Source: Candidatus Gastranaerophilales bacterium
GTDB taxonomy: Bacteria > Cyanobacteriota > Vampirovibrionia > Gastranaerophilales > Gastranaerophilaceae
DNA length: 64,000 bases
Assembly (NCBI GenBank): GCA_944325155.1
Contig: CALUYY010000002.1
Coordinates: 62,001-126,000 of the forward strand
Direction: 5' to 3'
In this document: positions 53,957 through 62,222 of the stretch, one piece after another
Layout of the letters: each line of letters starts with the position of its first letter
Position numbering within the stretch: the first letter of the stretch is position 1
Translations under genes and position numbers: made by a program
Notes under the pieces: model-generated
Told to the model about the DNA's origin: nothing
Seen by the model: the letters and a program-made list of their open reading frames with translations, nothing else
Databases searched by the model: none

Positions 53957-54628
53957 ATGGCGCCGCAAAACGAACGCTACAAAAAATATGCAAGAAGATG
54001 TGCGGATGATTTTAACTTTTTAACAAGATTATACCAGCTGTATGCGCTAAGGGTCGTCTTTATACCTTTTGCTTCCCTGTTTTATAAATTTAAAATATCG
54101 GGAAACCGCTTTGCTTTAAAAAATACTCCATGCATTGTTGCTTCAAACCACATTTCATACTTTGACCCTTTTATTGTGCGCTGGGCTTCAAGAAGAAATC
54201 TTGCCTATATGGCAAAAAAAGAACTTTTTGACGCTTCAAATTACATCGCAAAAAATATATCCCGCCTCGGCGCTTTTCCCGTTAACAGAGAAAAACTTGA
54301 AGTTTCAACAATTAAAACCGTTAAGGAAGTTTTTAAAGCCAAATGGAATTTATGTATTTTTCCGCAGGGCGGAATAAGAAAAAATAAAAAAATAGAAAAC
54401 ATAAATAAAGGCTTTGTCGTTATTGCAAAAATGGTCAATGCCGATATTCTCCCCGTTGCAATTTCGGGTTTGGAAAAATATAACTGGAATATTTTTAAAA
54501 AAACCGTTGTTAACGTTGTTGTGGGTGATCCGATTAAAGCAACTTTGCCCGATGATGAAATAATCGAAAATTGGAGATGCCAGGTTGCCAAAATGTCGGG
54601 ATATGAATTAAGCGAAATCAATGAATAA
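53957..54628 (+). CDS. 1-acyl-glycerol-3-phosphate acyltransferase (PlsC family), copy 2
   Basis: 223 residues, paralogue of the preceding gene. NHISYFDPF (HX4D, about 62-70), YMAKKELFDASNYIAKN, VNREKLEVSTIKTVK (nearly the same as copy 1), and IFPQGGIRKNKK, where the usual FPEGTRS/FPQGTRE motif has Gly-Ile in place of Thr-Arg spacing. The altered motif and different middle suggest a different acyl acceptor. Starts 3 bases after copy 1 with GGAGA upstream, so the two are co-transcribed. Confidence 0.92.
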   Translation: MAPQNERYKKYARRCADDFNFLTRLYQLYALRVVFIPFASLFYKFKISGNRFALKNTPCIVASNHISYFDPFIVRWASRRNLAYMAKKELFDASNYIAKNISRLGAFPVNREKLEVSTIKTVKEVFKAKWNLCIFPQGGIRKNKKIENINKGFVVIAKMVNADILPVAISGLEKYNWNIFKKTVVNVVVGDPIKATLPDDEIIENWRCQVAKMSGYELSEINE

Positions 54629-54691
54629 AGTCGGCAAAAAAATTTTTTTATGATTGTTTAACAAATCGTACGTACAAAATAATCACATATT

Positions 54692-56248
54692 ATGCCGATA
54701 GTAACACCGCTTTTATCATATCTTCAAAATCCGGATAAAATTCTTCCCGTTGCGGCAATTGAGGTGCCGACTACTTTAGGAAGAACATATCAGGGCTATA
54801 AACGCGGCGGCAAAACCGAAGCAAGAGAAAGACTCTGCGAAGAGTCTCTCGGTGCGGTTATTTGGCTTTTCGGCGTTAAGGCGTTTAATAAAATCGGTGA
54901 TTTTTTCGGCGAAAAAGTTTTGGGGTTAAAGGAGTTATCCTGCGATGTGGGAAAAGATTCCCTGAGACGCCCTTTTGACAATGTTACGCATAAAAAAGGC
55001 TTAACCGCAGGGTTTAAGTTTACAAAAATTTTGGCTTCGGCGGTTCTCGGCACGCTTACAATGGGCATGGTTGTTCCGAAATTAAAAATGGCAATGACAA
55101 ACGCATTCAGAATGAAAGACGGTCTTGAGCCCATCCCCGATAAAAATTCCAAGGACGGAAAATTCCATAAAACCTGGGCTGATAATTTTGTCGGACTTTT
55201 TATTAAAAATGATTATCCCATTGGTAAAAAACAAAGCTTAAATCCGCAAATTCCGACCATTGATAAGTTTAAAAAAGATATTAATTTATCTTCCCCGCTT
55301 TCTTTTAAAGGTATGACGGATTTTATGCTCTATGCTTCACACAACCTGGAAAACAATACCGCTTGGCGCCTTTTATCAACCGATGTCGGAACTTTGGCGG
55401 GAAGGATAGCAAACTCAAGAAATAAAACCGAAGCAACCGAATATCTTGTAAGAGATTCAATTTCATCATGGTTTTATATTTTTGCCGCTCCCACTTTTGC
55501 TTCAATGGTAAGAAAACTTACAAAAACATCCGATATTAATCCTAAAGGAGCAGAACAAACAGCGATTCATTTAAAAAATATTTTGTTATCCGAAGGTAAA
55601 AATTCGGCAGATAATAATTTCTTCTCAAGCAAATTTTTATCAAAAGAAAAAGCCATGAAGCTAATAGATGGAATTACCTTTGATAAGGATGATACAATAA
55701 CGCTTGAAGAATTTAACAGACAAACAAAAGGTGCATTTAATAAAAAAGCTTCGCTTATGTCAAAATTGCAGCCGATGCTAAAGGATAAAAACGGAAATTA
55801 TTATTCGATTTTATCCAAAAAACAAGCCGTTGATATTATGTCTGATTCTTATACATCGGATCCCGAATTTTTGAAAAAAGCAATTTCATCCGCAACAAAC
55901 GGAAAATCCGATGATCCCATGGCATTTGTTTCAAGAGGAAAACTTGAATCAATAAGAGAAAGTTTTGACAATTTTGTTTATGCTCTTGAAAAATATGCAA
56001 AGAAAAAATCTCCTTCATCGGAAATTACACCTGAAATAATTGATAAATTTACCAAATATATAAACAGAAAAAATCTCATAATTCATCTTTCCGGCATGGC
56101 GTTTGCCGCATTCGGGCTTTCATATCTTATTCCGAAACTTCAATACTATATAACGGAAAAAACAACCGGCTCAAAACAGTTCCCGGGCACCATGGGCTAC
56201 GAAAACGAAACCGACAACAAGGCTATAAACAAAAATCCGATTAAATAA
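54692..56248 (+). CDS. Unknown 518-residue membrane-associated protein with SSPLSFKG motif
   Basis: Not recognised. It opens MPIVTPLLSYLQNPDKILPVAA, has hydrophobic segments near 53-64, 112-130 and 295-310, and a C-terminal membrane span (about 470-490: LSGMAFAAFGLSYLIPKLQYYI). Residues 200-207 read SSPLSFKG, matching SSPVSFRG at residues 21-28 of the protein at 14780. An EF-hand-like stretch FDKDDTITLEEFNRQ (about 330-344) suggests calcium binding, by inspection only. No clear Shine-Dalgarno. Standalone, upstream of another exported protein. Confidence 0.75.
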   Translation: MPIVTPLLSYLQNPDKILPVAAIEVPTTLGRTYQGYKRGGKTEARERLCEESLGAVIWLFGVKAFNKIGDFFGEKVLGLKELSCDVGKDSLRRPFDNVTHKKGLTAGFKFTKILASAVLGTLTMGMVVPKLKMAMTNAFRMKDGLEPIPDKNSKDGKFHKTWADNFVGLFIKNDYPIGKKQSLNPQIPTIDKFKKDINLSSPLSFKGMTDFMLYASHNLENNTAWRLLSTDVGTLAGRIANSRNKTEATEYLVRDSISSWFYIFAAPTFASMVRKLTKTSDINPKGAEQTAIHLKNILLSEGKNSADNNFFSSKFLSKEKAMKLIDGITFDKDDTITLEEFNRQTKGAFNKKASLMSKLQPMLKDKNGNYYSILSKKQAVDIMSDSYTSDPEFLKKAISSATNGKSDDPMAFVSRGKLESIRESFDNFVYALEKYAKKKSPSSEITPEIIDKFTKYINRKNLIIHLSGMAFAAFGLSYLIPKLQYYITEKTTGSKQFPGTMGYENETDNKAINKNPIK

Positions 56249-56277
56249 TCCTGAACTTAAAATAAACTCTATCTGTT

Positions 56278-57087
56278 ATGGGTTTTATTTTAAAGCTTTT
56301 AAATATATTTTTTTCGGTTTTTCTTATTAACCTTCCCGTTTTTGGTGCGACAATTTCCGGAAACGTTAGACAGGATGAAATTTTAAACAATAAAAATGTC
56401 GTTATTGATTCAATGACGGAAAAACCGGTTAAGGGCGCAGATATTTTTGTTCCGAATTATAATATTCAAACCAAAACCGATTCTCTCGGGCGTTTTGAAT
56501 TAAACGCCGATATTACTGATAAGGCAATTTTGCAAATTAAAAAAGAAGGTTACCGTCCTTTTTCAATAACAATTGATAAATCAATAAACGATAATCCTTT
56601 AAGATTGGGCATTCAAAAAACAAATTCATCGGATATTTATATTGATTCAAACGTTTATCATCTGGGCGATGACGTTTATTCTTCAAATTCCGCAAACTGT
56701 AATCAATTTAAAGTAAAACCCATAGGACCATTTTATTCAAAAATTATTTCAATACCTAAACCTGATATAAATAAGCAGGCGGTTATTGTCTTTGGCTCTG
56801 TTATCGGGCTTGATACCAAGCTTGCAAAAGAGCTTGGGCAAAATGCTATATTATCCGTTTATTCTTCGCCTTTGGAAATTATCTTTAACGGTCAAAAAAT
56901 AGGCGAACTTAACATGAACGGCGATAACCAGCAGATAATAATACCCAATATTTTGCTTAAACCAAAAAATGAACTGATTATACGAACGGGAAAAAATTTA
57001 TTCCAGCATAAATATATTGATTATGACGATATGGAATTTGCTAATTTAAGAATAGAATTTCAGGAGAAAATTTTTGCTAACAGGTAA
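56278..57087 (+). CDS. Exported protein with carboxypeptidase-regulatory-like domain
   Basis: 269 residues. Signal peptide MGFILKLLNIFFSVFLINLPVFGA. Residues about 40-105 look like a transthyretin-like CarboxypepD_reg domain: VIDSMTEKPVKGADIFVPNYNIQTKT, DSLGRFELNADI, LQIKKEGYRPFSITID. The C-terminal half contains beta-rich AVIVFGSVIGLDTKLAKELG and EIIFNGQKIGELNMNGDN, not recognised. Likely a surface or periplasmic carbohydrate- or envelope-associated protein. Converges with folP, overlapping its end by 11 bases. Confidence 0.75.
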   Translation: MGFILKLLNIFFSVFLINLPVFGATISGNVRQDEILNNKNVVIDSMTEKPVKGADIFVPNYNIQTKTDSLGRFELNADITDKAILQIKKEGYRPFSITIDKSINDNPLRLGIQKTNSSDIYIDSNVYHLGDDVYSSNSANCNQFKVKPIGPFYSKIISIPKPDINKQAVIVFGSVIGLDTKLAKELGQNAILSVYSSPLEIIFNGQKIGELNMNGDNQQIIIPNILLKPKNELIIRTGKNLFQHKYIDYDDMEFANLRIEFQEKIFANR

Positions 57088-58222
57088 GCTTTTTATAAAA
57101 TTCAATTGCCGTTTTCGTTTTTTTGACGTTATGAACTCTCAAAATATCAACATTATTTTGAATTAAATAAAAAGAGGCAAGCATTGTTATATTGTCAAAT
57201 TCTTCGTTGTTTTTATCATCGGATAAACTCTGCAAAAACCTTTTTCTTGAAACGCCCGCCAAATGTCTGACGTTTAATGAATTAAATTCCCTTATTCTTT
57301 TTAAAAGTTCAAAATTTTGTTCAATATTTTTTGCAAACCCAAAGCCCGTATCAATTATAATTCTTTTATTTTCAATTCCTTTTGAATTTAAGAATTCAAT
57401 TTTTTTATATAATTCATTATAAATTTCATCCGCCAAATTATCATATTTGCATAATTCATCCATATTTTCGGGCGTTCCTTTAGAATGCATTATAACAATT
57501 TCTTTATCATAATTTTTTATGACATTAATCATTTCTTTGTCATAATTAAGCCCCGATACGTCATTTATGATATCTGCGCCCGAATTAAGCATAATATCTG
57601 CCGTTTTATGATTTCTTGTATCAATCGATAAAATGTATCCCGATTTTTTTAATTCACCAACAACGGGCTTTAATCTTTTAATTTCATCTTCAACATCAAT
57701 TTTATTTGCATTCGGCCTTGTTGATTCCGCACCCAAATCAATAATATTTGCACCTTCAATAATTAAAGTTTCCGCTTTCTTTATTGCGGTATTTATATCT
57801 AAAATTCCGTCACGGGAAAAAGAATCTTCCGTTAAATTTAAAATTCCCATAATTTCCGGCTCATTTTTTTTATAATAAAGTTCGATTTCTTTATCGATTT
57901 CAAGTGCAATTTCTTTTAAATTAAACGGCTGATATGATAAACTTTTTGAAATTTCTTTTAATTGTTTAATTGTCCCCGATAAAATTAAATCGGAAACTTC
58001 TTTTTTATGCATTAATACATCTCTGTGAAGGCCCGCATCCGTTCCTTTGGACAGTGCCGTCTGCTTTATAATTGTAGCTGTGTAAGGGGGAAGGTTTTGA
58101 ATTTTTAATGTCATATAAGAATGCTTTTTTGAAGCTTCAATTACATAACTTTTATCAAAACCGATTAATTCAAGCTCATTTGAAATATTTTTATTATCAA
58201 TTCTTTTTACTATAAATTGCAT
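57077..58222 (-). CDS. folP: Dihydropteroate synthase
   Basis: 381 residues. Condenses p-aminobenzoate with 6-hydroxymethyl-dihydropterin diphosphate in folate synthesis; the sulphonamide target. A roughly 115-residue N-terminal extension precedes the TIM barrel, as in some clostridial and archaeal enzymes. Barrel motifs: IMGILNLTEDSFSRDG (about 125-140; usual form is NVTPDSFSDGG), IIDLGAESTRPNA (about 160-172), LSIDTRN, DIINDVSGL, IVIMHSKGTP, and ending LRVHNVKKTKTAI. The pterin site is largely intact despite changes. No other folate genes adjoin. The ATG has no Shine-Dalgarno and a -10-like TAAAAT six bases before it. Confidence 0.93.
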   Translation of the reverse strand: MQFIVKRIDNKNISNELELIGFDKSYVIEASKKHSYMTLKIQNLPPYTATIIKQTALSKGTDAGLHRDVLMHKKEVSDLILSGTIKQLKEISKSLSYQPFNLKEIALEIDKEIELYYKKNEPEIMGILNLTEDSFSRDGILDINTAIKKAETLIIEGANIIDLGAESTRPNANKIDVEDEIKRLKPVVGELKKSGYILSIDTRNHKTADIMLNSGADIINDVSGLNYDKEMINVIKNYDKEIVIMHSKGTPENMDELCKYDNLADEIYNELYKKIEFLNSKGIENKRIIIDTGFGFAKNIEQNFELLKRIREFNSLNVRHLAGVSRKRFLQSLSDDKNNEEFDNITMLASFYLIQNNVDILRVHNVKKTKTAIEFYKKLTC

Positions 58223-58277
58223 TTAATTATTTTACAGGTACAATAAAAAAATGCAAAGGCTTAACGGTTTTGCATTT
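58217..58277 (+). promoter_or_regulatory. Promoter and 5' hairpin of the bL25 gene, overlapping folP start
   Basis: TTGCAT (58217-58222), 16-base spacer, TACAAT (58239-58244). The predicted start near 58251 lies at a hairpin AAATGCAAA/TTTGCATTT (58249-58257 with 58269-58277). The -35 covers the folP start codon, and the opposing folP -10 (58229-58234) lies inside the spacer. Confidence 0.5.
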
Positions 58278-58308
58278 ACTAAAACATTAATTATCAGGAG
58301 AAATAAAA

Positions 58309-58593
58309 ATGTCAGAAGCAGTTATTGTTAAAATGGAAGCAAAAGACAGAATTGAAGGCAAAAACCCCCGTCAATTAAGAGCTATGGGTTTGCTTCCCGT
58401 TACCATTTACGGTAAAGACTTAAATTTAAATGTTACGGTTGACGCCCATGAATTTAAACTTGCTTACCAAAAAAATAAAGAAACACAGTTTGAATTTGAT
58501 TACGGTTCTAAAAAATATTTAACCGTTACTAAAAATGTTCAAGTTAATTATGCCAATTCGGAAATTCAAAGCGCAGAATTTGCACTGGCATAA
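58309..58593 (+). CDS. rplY: Ribosomal protein bL25 (short form)
   Basis: 94 residues. 5S rRNA-binding large-subunit protein: EAKDRIEGKNPRQLRAMGLLPVTIYGKDLN (about 10-39) is the bL25 N-terminal fingerprint, followed by the barrel ending TKNVQVNYANSEIQSAEFAL. Lacks the C-terminal CTC extension. CAGGAGA precedes the ATG. The 5' leader hairpin could affect mRNA stability or feedback control. Confidence 0.92.
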   Translation: MSEAVIVKMEAKDRIEGKNPRQLRAMGLLPVTIYGKDLNLNVTVDAHEFKLAYQKNKETQFEFDYGSKKYLTVTKNVQVNYANSEIQSAEFALA

Positions 58594-58628
58594 TAAAACC
58601 AACAACACAATTTCTTAAACGGCTATGC

Positions 58629-58913
58629 TTAATTGTTATCTTCTTCAAGTTTGGTAGAATAAAATTCGGCATAGCTGTTTAGCATGTTAATAAAATGGGA
58701 ATATCTTTCCATTCTTAACTTTAACCACCCGAGCATGGGGCTTGAACCCGTAACTTTAATTATTCTTGTCTGGGTGAAGCATTTTTTCTTTGAACTGTAC
58801 CCTTCTTCAAAAAACATCTGATATCTGCAGTTTAATTCGTCAATTAAACCTAACAACGTCTGAAGCCAGGCGTCTTGCAGTTCATCATTGTCTATTCGGT
58901 ATTCCAAATACAT
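58629..58913 (-). CDS. Hypothetical 94-residue protein
   Basis: Not recognised. Acidic, two probable amphipathic helices at the start and end (DELQDAWLQTLLGLIDELNCRY and RMERYSHFINMLNSYAEFY) around a beta hairpin (FTQTRIIKVTGSSPMLGWLKL). No signal peptide. AAGGAG lies 8 bases before the ATG. It converges on bL25 and is divergent from the DUF192 gene. Confidence 0.7.
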   Translation of the reverse strand: MYLEYRIDNDELQDAWLQTLLGLIDELNCRYQMFFEEGYSSKKKCFTQTRIIKVTGSSPMLGWLKLRMERYSHFINMLNSYAEFYSTKLEEDNN

Positions 58914-59014
58914 TTTTATTGCTCCTTGCCTTTAATTAAGGCTTTTTAAATAAATGGCAATTTAGTGTTTGATAGGGTATAATTTTTTAAAAAGTAATTA
59001 GATGGGTAATTAAA

Positions 59015-59359
59015 TTGTCTGATTCTAAATGTAAAATTATGTTAAGTAACGGGACTCTTGTTTTTGAGGCAAATGTTGCGGATTCTTTTTTAACTAAACT
59101 GACGGGTATTATGTTTAAACGTAACTTTCCTTACCGTGCCTTGTTATTCAGGGATTGTTTCTGGATACATTCCTTTTTTTGCCTTGTTAATTTTCATATC
59201 GTCTTTTTAGACAAAAACTTTAATGTTATAAGAACTTTTTATAATGTTTCACCGAATAAAATTCTTCCGCCCGTATTTAATTCAAAATATGTTATTGAAT
59301 TTTTTGATGAAAATATTAAATTTAGTATCGGAGAAAAGCTTATCGTGAGGGATTTATGA
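59015..59359 (+). CDS. DUF192-family protein
   Basis: 114 residues. Pattern VADSFLTKLTGIMFKRNFPYRALLFRDCFWIHSFFCLVNFHIVFLDKNFNVI follows the DUF192 consensus (V.D....GLMf......llF.....H.F.m...idvvFLD). Unlike many members it has no signal peptide and its IHTFFM is changed to IHSFFC. Function unknown. Starts at TTG with GATGGG 8 bases upstream. It overlaps uvrC by 4 bases (ATGA). Confidence 0.82.
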   Translation: MSDSKCKIMLSNGTLVFEANVADSFLTKLTGIMFKRNFPYRALLFRDCFWIHSFFCLVNFHIVFLDKNFNVIRTFYNVSPNKILPPVFNSKYVIEFFDENIKFSIGEKLIVRDL

Positions 59360-61032
59360 AAAAAAACATAAACCCCGATGTCTTAAAACAGGTTAAATTA
59401 ATGCCTAAACTCCCGGGGTCTTATCAATTTTATGATAAAGACGGAAAAGTTATATATGTAGGCAAAGCAAAAAATTTATTTAACCGTGTGAGAAGCTATT
59501 TTATCTCAAACGATTCAATCAAAGTTAACGTTATGGTCCCCAAAATCGCAAAGATTGAATGCATTGTGGTTGACAGTGAAATAGAAGCTTTAATTTTAGA
59601 ATCCGAATTAATAAAAAAATATAAACCGAGATACAATATTCTCCTTAAAGATGATAAGAAATTTCCTTATTTTTTAATTACAAATGAGCCGTATCCGAGA
59701 ATTACCGTTGTAAGGAAAGCAAACAAAAACCCTCTTAAAGGAAAATATTTCGGACCATATACCGATTCAAGGGCAATGTGGGCAACGTTGGATGTTATAC
59801 AAAAAATATTTCCCTTAAAAAAATGTAAAACTCCCAAATTTAAAACCCGCCCCTGCCTTTATTATGATATGGGGCAGTGTATGGCGCCTTGTCAAAAAAT
59901 GGTAACGCCCGATGAATATAAAAAAGTTATAAAAGATGTTGAGCTTTTTTTAACGGGAAAAAGAAGCGAGCTTTTAAAAGTTTTAAAAAAACAAATGCAA
60001 AAAGCATCCGATAATCTTGAATTTGAAAAAGCCGCAAATTTTAGAAACTCATATCTTGATATTGAAAAAACAATGGAAAAACAAAAGATAGTTTCCGAAA
60101 ATTCAAAAATCAACAATGATTATATAGGCGTTATAAAAAGCGACAACATATTTTGTGCCGCCGTTCTTGAAATAAGGGAAGGATGTTTAACGGGTAAAAA
60201 AGATTTTGATTTCAGGGGAATTTCAACGGGTGATATAACAGATTCAAAAGAAATCATTAAAGCGATTATGAGAGAATATTATTCTCTTATTCCGGATGAC
60301 AATATCCCGAAAAACATCATCGTATCCGAAATTCCCGACGAAAAAGAAATTTATGAAGGGTGGCTTTCAAAAAGAAAAAATTCAAACGTAAAAATAATAC
60401 GCCCGAAATCCGAAAAAGACGTCGAAATTTTATCAATGGCAAAGAAAAATGCCGTATATAACCTTGAACAGCAAAAATTAAAAACTTTATCGGATATCCA
60501 AAATGATTACAATGAAGTGGGCGCTTATATAAAAGAAAAATTAAACTTAAAAAAAATCCCGCATATTGTTGAATGTTACGATATATCCCACATCCAGGGC
60601 ACAAATACCGTGGCATCGGGTGTTGTTTTTGAAAACGGAATGCCAAAAAAAAGCTTATATAGAAAATATAAACTGAAAACAATCGAAAAAGGCGAAGTGA
60701 ACGATTTTAAATCAATGAATGAAATTCTTTTAAGGCGCTTTAAAAGAATAAAAGAGAAAAACGATTATACACCCGACCTTATTATAATTGACGGCGGCAA
60801 GGGTCAATTATCAAGTGCGTATGCCGCAATGAAAGAATTCGGTTTTGATATCGATATGGTGTCATTGGCAAAAAGGGAAGAAGAAGTCTTTTTGCCGAAT
60901 AAAAAAACATCTGTTATTTTTCCCCTGAATTCTCCTTCTCTTTATTTTTTCCAGAGAATAAGAGATGAAGCGCACCGTTTTGCAATAACTTTCCACAGGA
61001 ATTTAAGAAATAAAGATATGCTAAAATCTTAA
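59356..61032 (+). CDS. uvrC: Excinuclease ABC subunit C lacking the C-terminal HhH domain
   Basis: 558 residues. Makes both incisions in nucleotide excision repair. GIY-YIG nuclease (about 15-95: PGSYQFYDKDGKVIYVGKAKNLFNRVRSYF, with catalytic Glu in LESELIKKYKPRYN), the Cys-rich KCKTPKFKTRPCLYY...CMAPCQK region, UVR helices (about 205-240), and the RNase-H-like nuclease with ECYDISHIQGTNTVASG, LIIIDGGKGQLSSA and RDEAHRFAITFHR. The protein stops right after this last motif (NKDMLKS). The tandem helix-hairpin-helix domain that normally adds about 50-60 residues is absent, and none is seen in the next frames. Confidence 0.96.
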   Translation: MKKNINPDVLKQVKLMPKLPGSYQFYDKDGKVIYVGKAKNLFNRVRSYFISNDSIKVNVMVPKIAKIECIVVDSEIEALILESELIKKYKPRYNILLKDDKKFPYFLITNEPYPRITVVRKANKNPLKGKYFGPYTDSRAMWATLDVIQKIFPLKKCKTPKFKTRPCLYYDMGQCMAPCQKMVTPDEYKKVIKDVELFLTGKRSELLKVLKKQMQKASDNLEFEKAANFRNSYLDIEKTMEKQKIVSENSKINNDYIGVIKSDNIFCAAVLEIREGCLTGKKDFDFRGISTGDITDSKEIIKAIMREYYSLIPDDNIPKNIIVSEIPDEKEIYEGWLSKRKNSNVKIIRPKSEKDVEILSMAKKNAVYNLEQQKLKTLSDIQNDYNEVGAYIKEKLNLKKIPHIVECYDISHIQGTNTVASGVVFENGMPKKSLYRKYKLKTIEKGEVNDFKSMNEILLRRFKRIKEKNDYTPDLIIIDGGKGQLSSAYAAMKEFGFDIDMVSLAKREEEVFLPNKKTSVIFPLNSPSLYFFQRIRDEAHRFAITFHRNLRNKDMLKS

Positions 61033-61130
61033 AACTTAAACAAATGTAAACGATTTTTATTATTTTTTGTAAATATTTCTCCTTCAGTTGTTTTTTTAGG
61101 ACTGTCAAAAAAGTTCGAAACGGAGTATAT

Positions 61131-62135
61131 ATGCCCATAGTTAATTATTTTTCACCCGCAATCTCTCCCGCAACAATTTCTGCTGACGGTCAAAACTCTT
61201 CGGCTTTGACCCAAACAAAATCGGAAGGACAGGGCAAAAATTTTTTATTCGGTGCTCTGTCGGCAGCTGCACTGGGTGCTGCGGTAATCGGCGGTATCGC
61301 TTTTAATAAACATACTCAAGTCCAAAATATAATATCCGATTCTAAACTTATTCAAAAACAATCGAATGAAATTTTATCCGAAGCATCAACCGTTTTTGAA
61401 AAGGCAAAAGACCAGCTTGATGAAGTTACGGAGCTTTTTAAACGTGGTATGGACGGCGGTTTTAAAGATTTTAGCGATGAAGCAAGAAAAGTTTCCGTTC
61501 GATTTGAAGATGAACTTGATGCTGACGGCTTAATTGCGGGAAGAGTTATGAAAGAGTTTGATTCCGAATCAAATCTGGTTAGAAAATCGGTATTTGATGA
61601 ATTTGATTCTCCTTCTTCAATTATGATTAGAAATGCTTCAAGTGATGATTATATCATAAACGGCAGAGAATTAGACGTTTTTAAAGATTGCACCGTTGAT
61701 GATAAAGGTATCCATACTATCAAAAAATTATTTACTTTTGATAGCAGATATGATACTTTAGCGGGAAGCGACATATTATCAAGAGCTCAACTTGATGTAA
61801 AAATGGATAAAAAGATTTTTGATATAAATACATCCCCTTTTGTGTTTGACGGATTGCTCCCGGATGATTCCGTATCTATGGCTAAAAGAGCGTTTGTATA
61901 TAACAACAATCCTTTAAGGAGAAGTTATGATGTTTTTAGTGATTACGACGCCTTTAAACGCTCTGATTTGACCGAGTTGAAATCCGGCAGATTCCTCGTC
62001 GGTTCTTATTCAAACCGATTTACGTTTTTGCCCGATAATTCCTTTATATATTCCGATAAAAAGGGACAAATCGCCGTACGGGACGATAAAATCCGTTATT
62101 TTACAAAAATATTGCAAAGTGATGATAATAAGTAA
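61131..62135 (+). CDS. Unknown 334-residue protein with one membrane segment
   Basis: Not recognised. It starts MPIVNYFSPAISPATISADG, has one membrane span (about 38-60: FLFGALSAAALGAAVIGGIAF), a helical stretch (about 65-105), then a long beta-rich, Asp/Phe/Ser-rich domain with repeated short patterns (VFDEFDSPSS, FDSRYDTLAGSD, VYNNNPLRRSYDVFSDYDAF). Cytoplasmic or extracytoplasmic placement of the large domain is not clear. The MPIV start is shared with the 518-residue protein. A GGAG precedes the ATG. Confidence 0.7.
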   Translation: MPIVNYFSPAISPATISADGQNSSALTQTKSEGQGKNFLFGALSAAALGAAVIGGIAFNKHTQVQNIISDSKLIQKQSNEILSEASTVFEKAKDQLDEVTELFKRGMDGGFKDFSDEARKVSVRFEDELDADGLIAGRVMKEFDSESNLVRKSVFDEFDSPSSIMIRNASSDDYIINGRELDVFKDCTVDDKGIHTIKKLFTFDSRYDTLAGSDILSRAQLDVKMDKKIFDINTSPFVFDGLLPDDSVSMAKRAFVYNNNPLRRSYDVFSDYDAFKRSDLTELKSGRFLVGSYSNRFTFLPDNSFIYSDKKGQIAVRDDKIRYFTKILQSDDNK

Positions 62136-62180
62136 TTCTTATATTTTCTTTAAATTTCTTCTTCCCATTTGATTAATAAA

Positions 62181-62189
62181 TGTTATAAT
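62181..62189 (+). promoter_or_regulatory. Extended -10 of the BlaI-family regulator gene
   Basis: TGT followed by TATAAT, about 34 bases before the ATG, with AAGGAA between as ribosome site: a conventional leadered promoter. Confidence 0.5.
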
Positions 62190-62222
62190 GGTAGTAGTTA
62201 TTTTAACATAAGGAATATTTTC

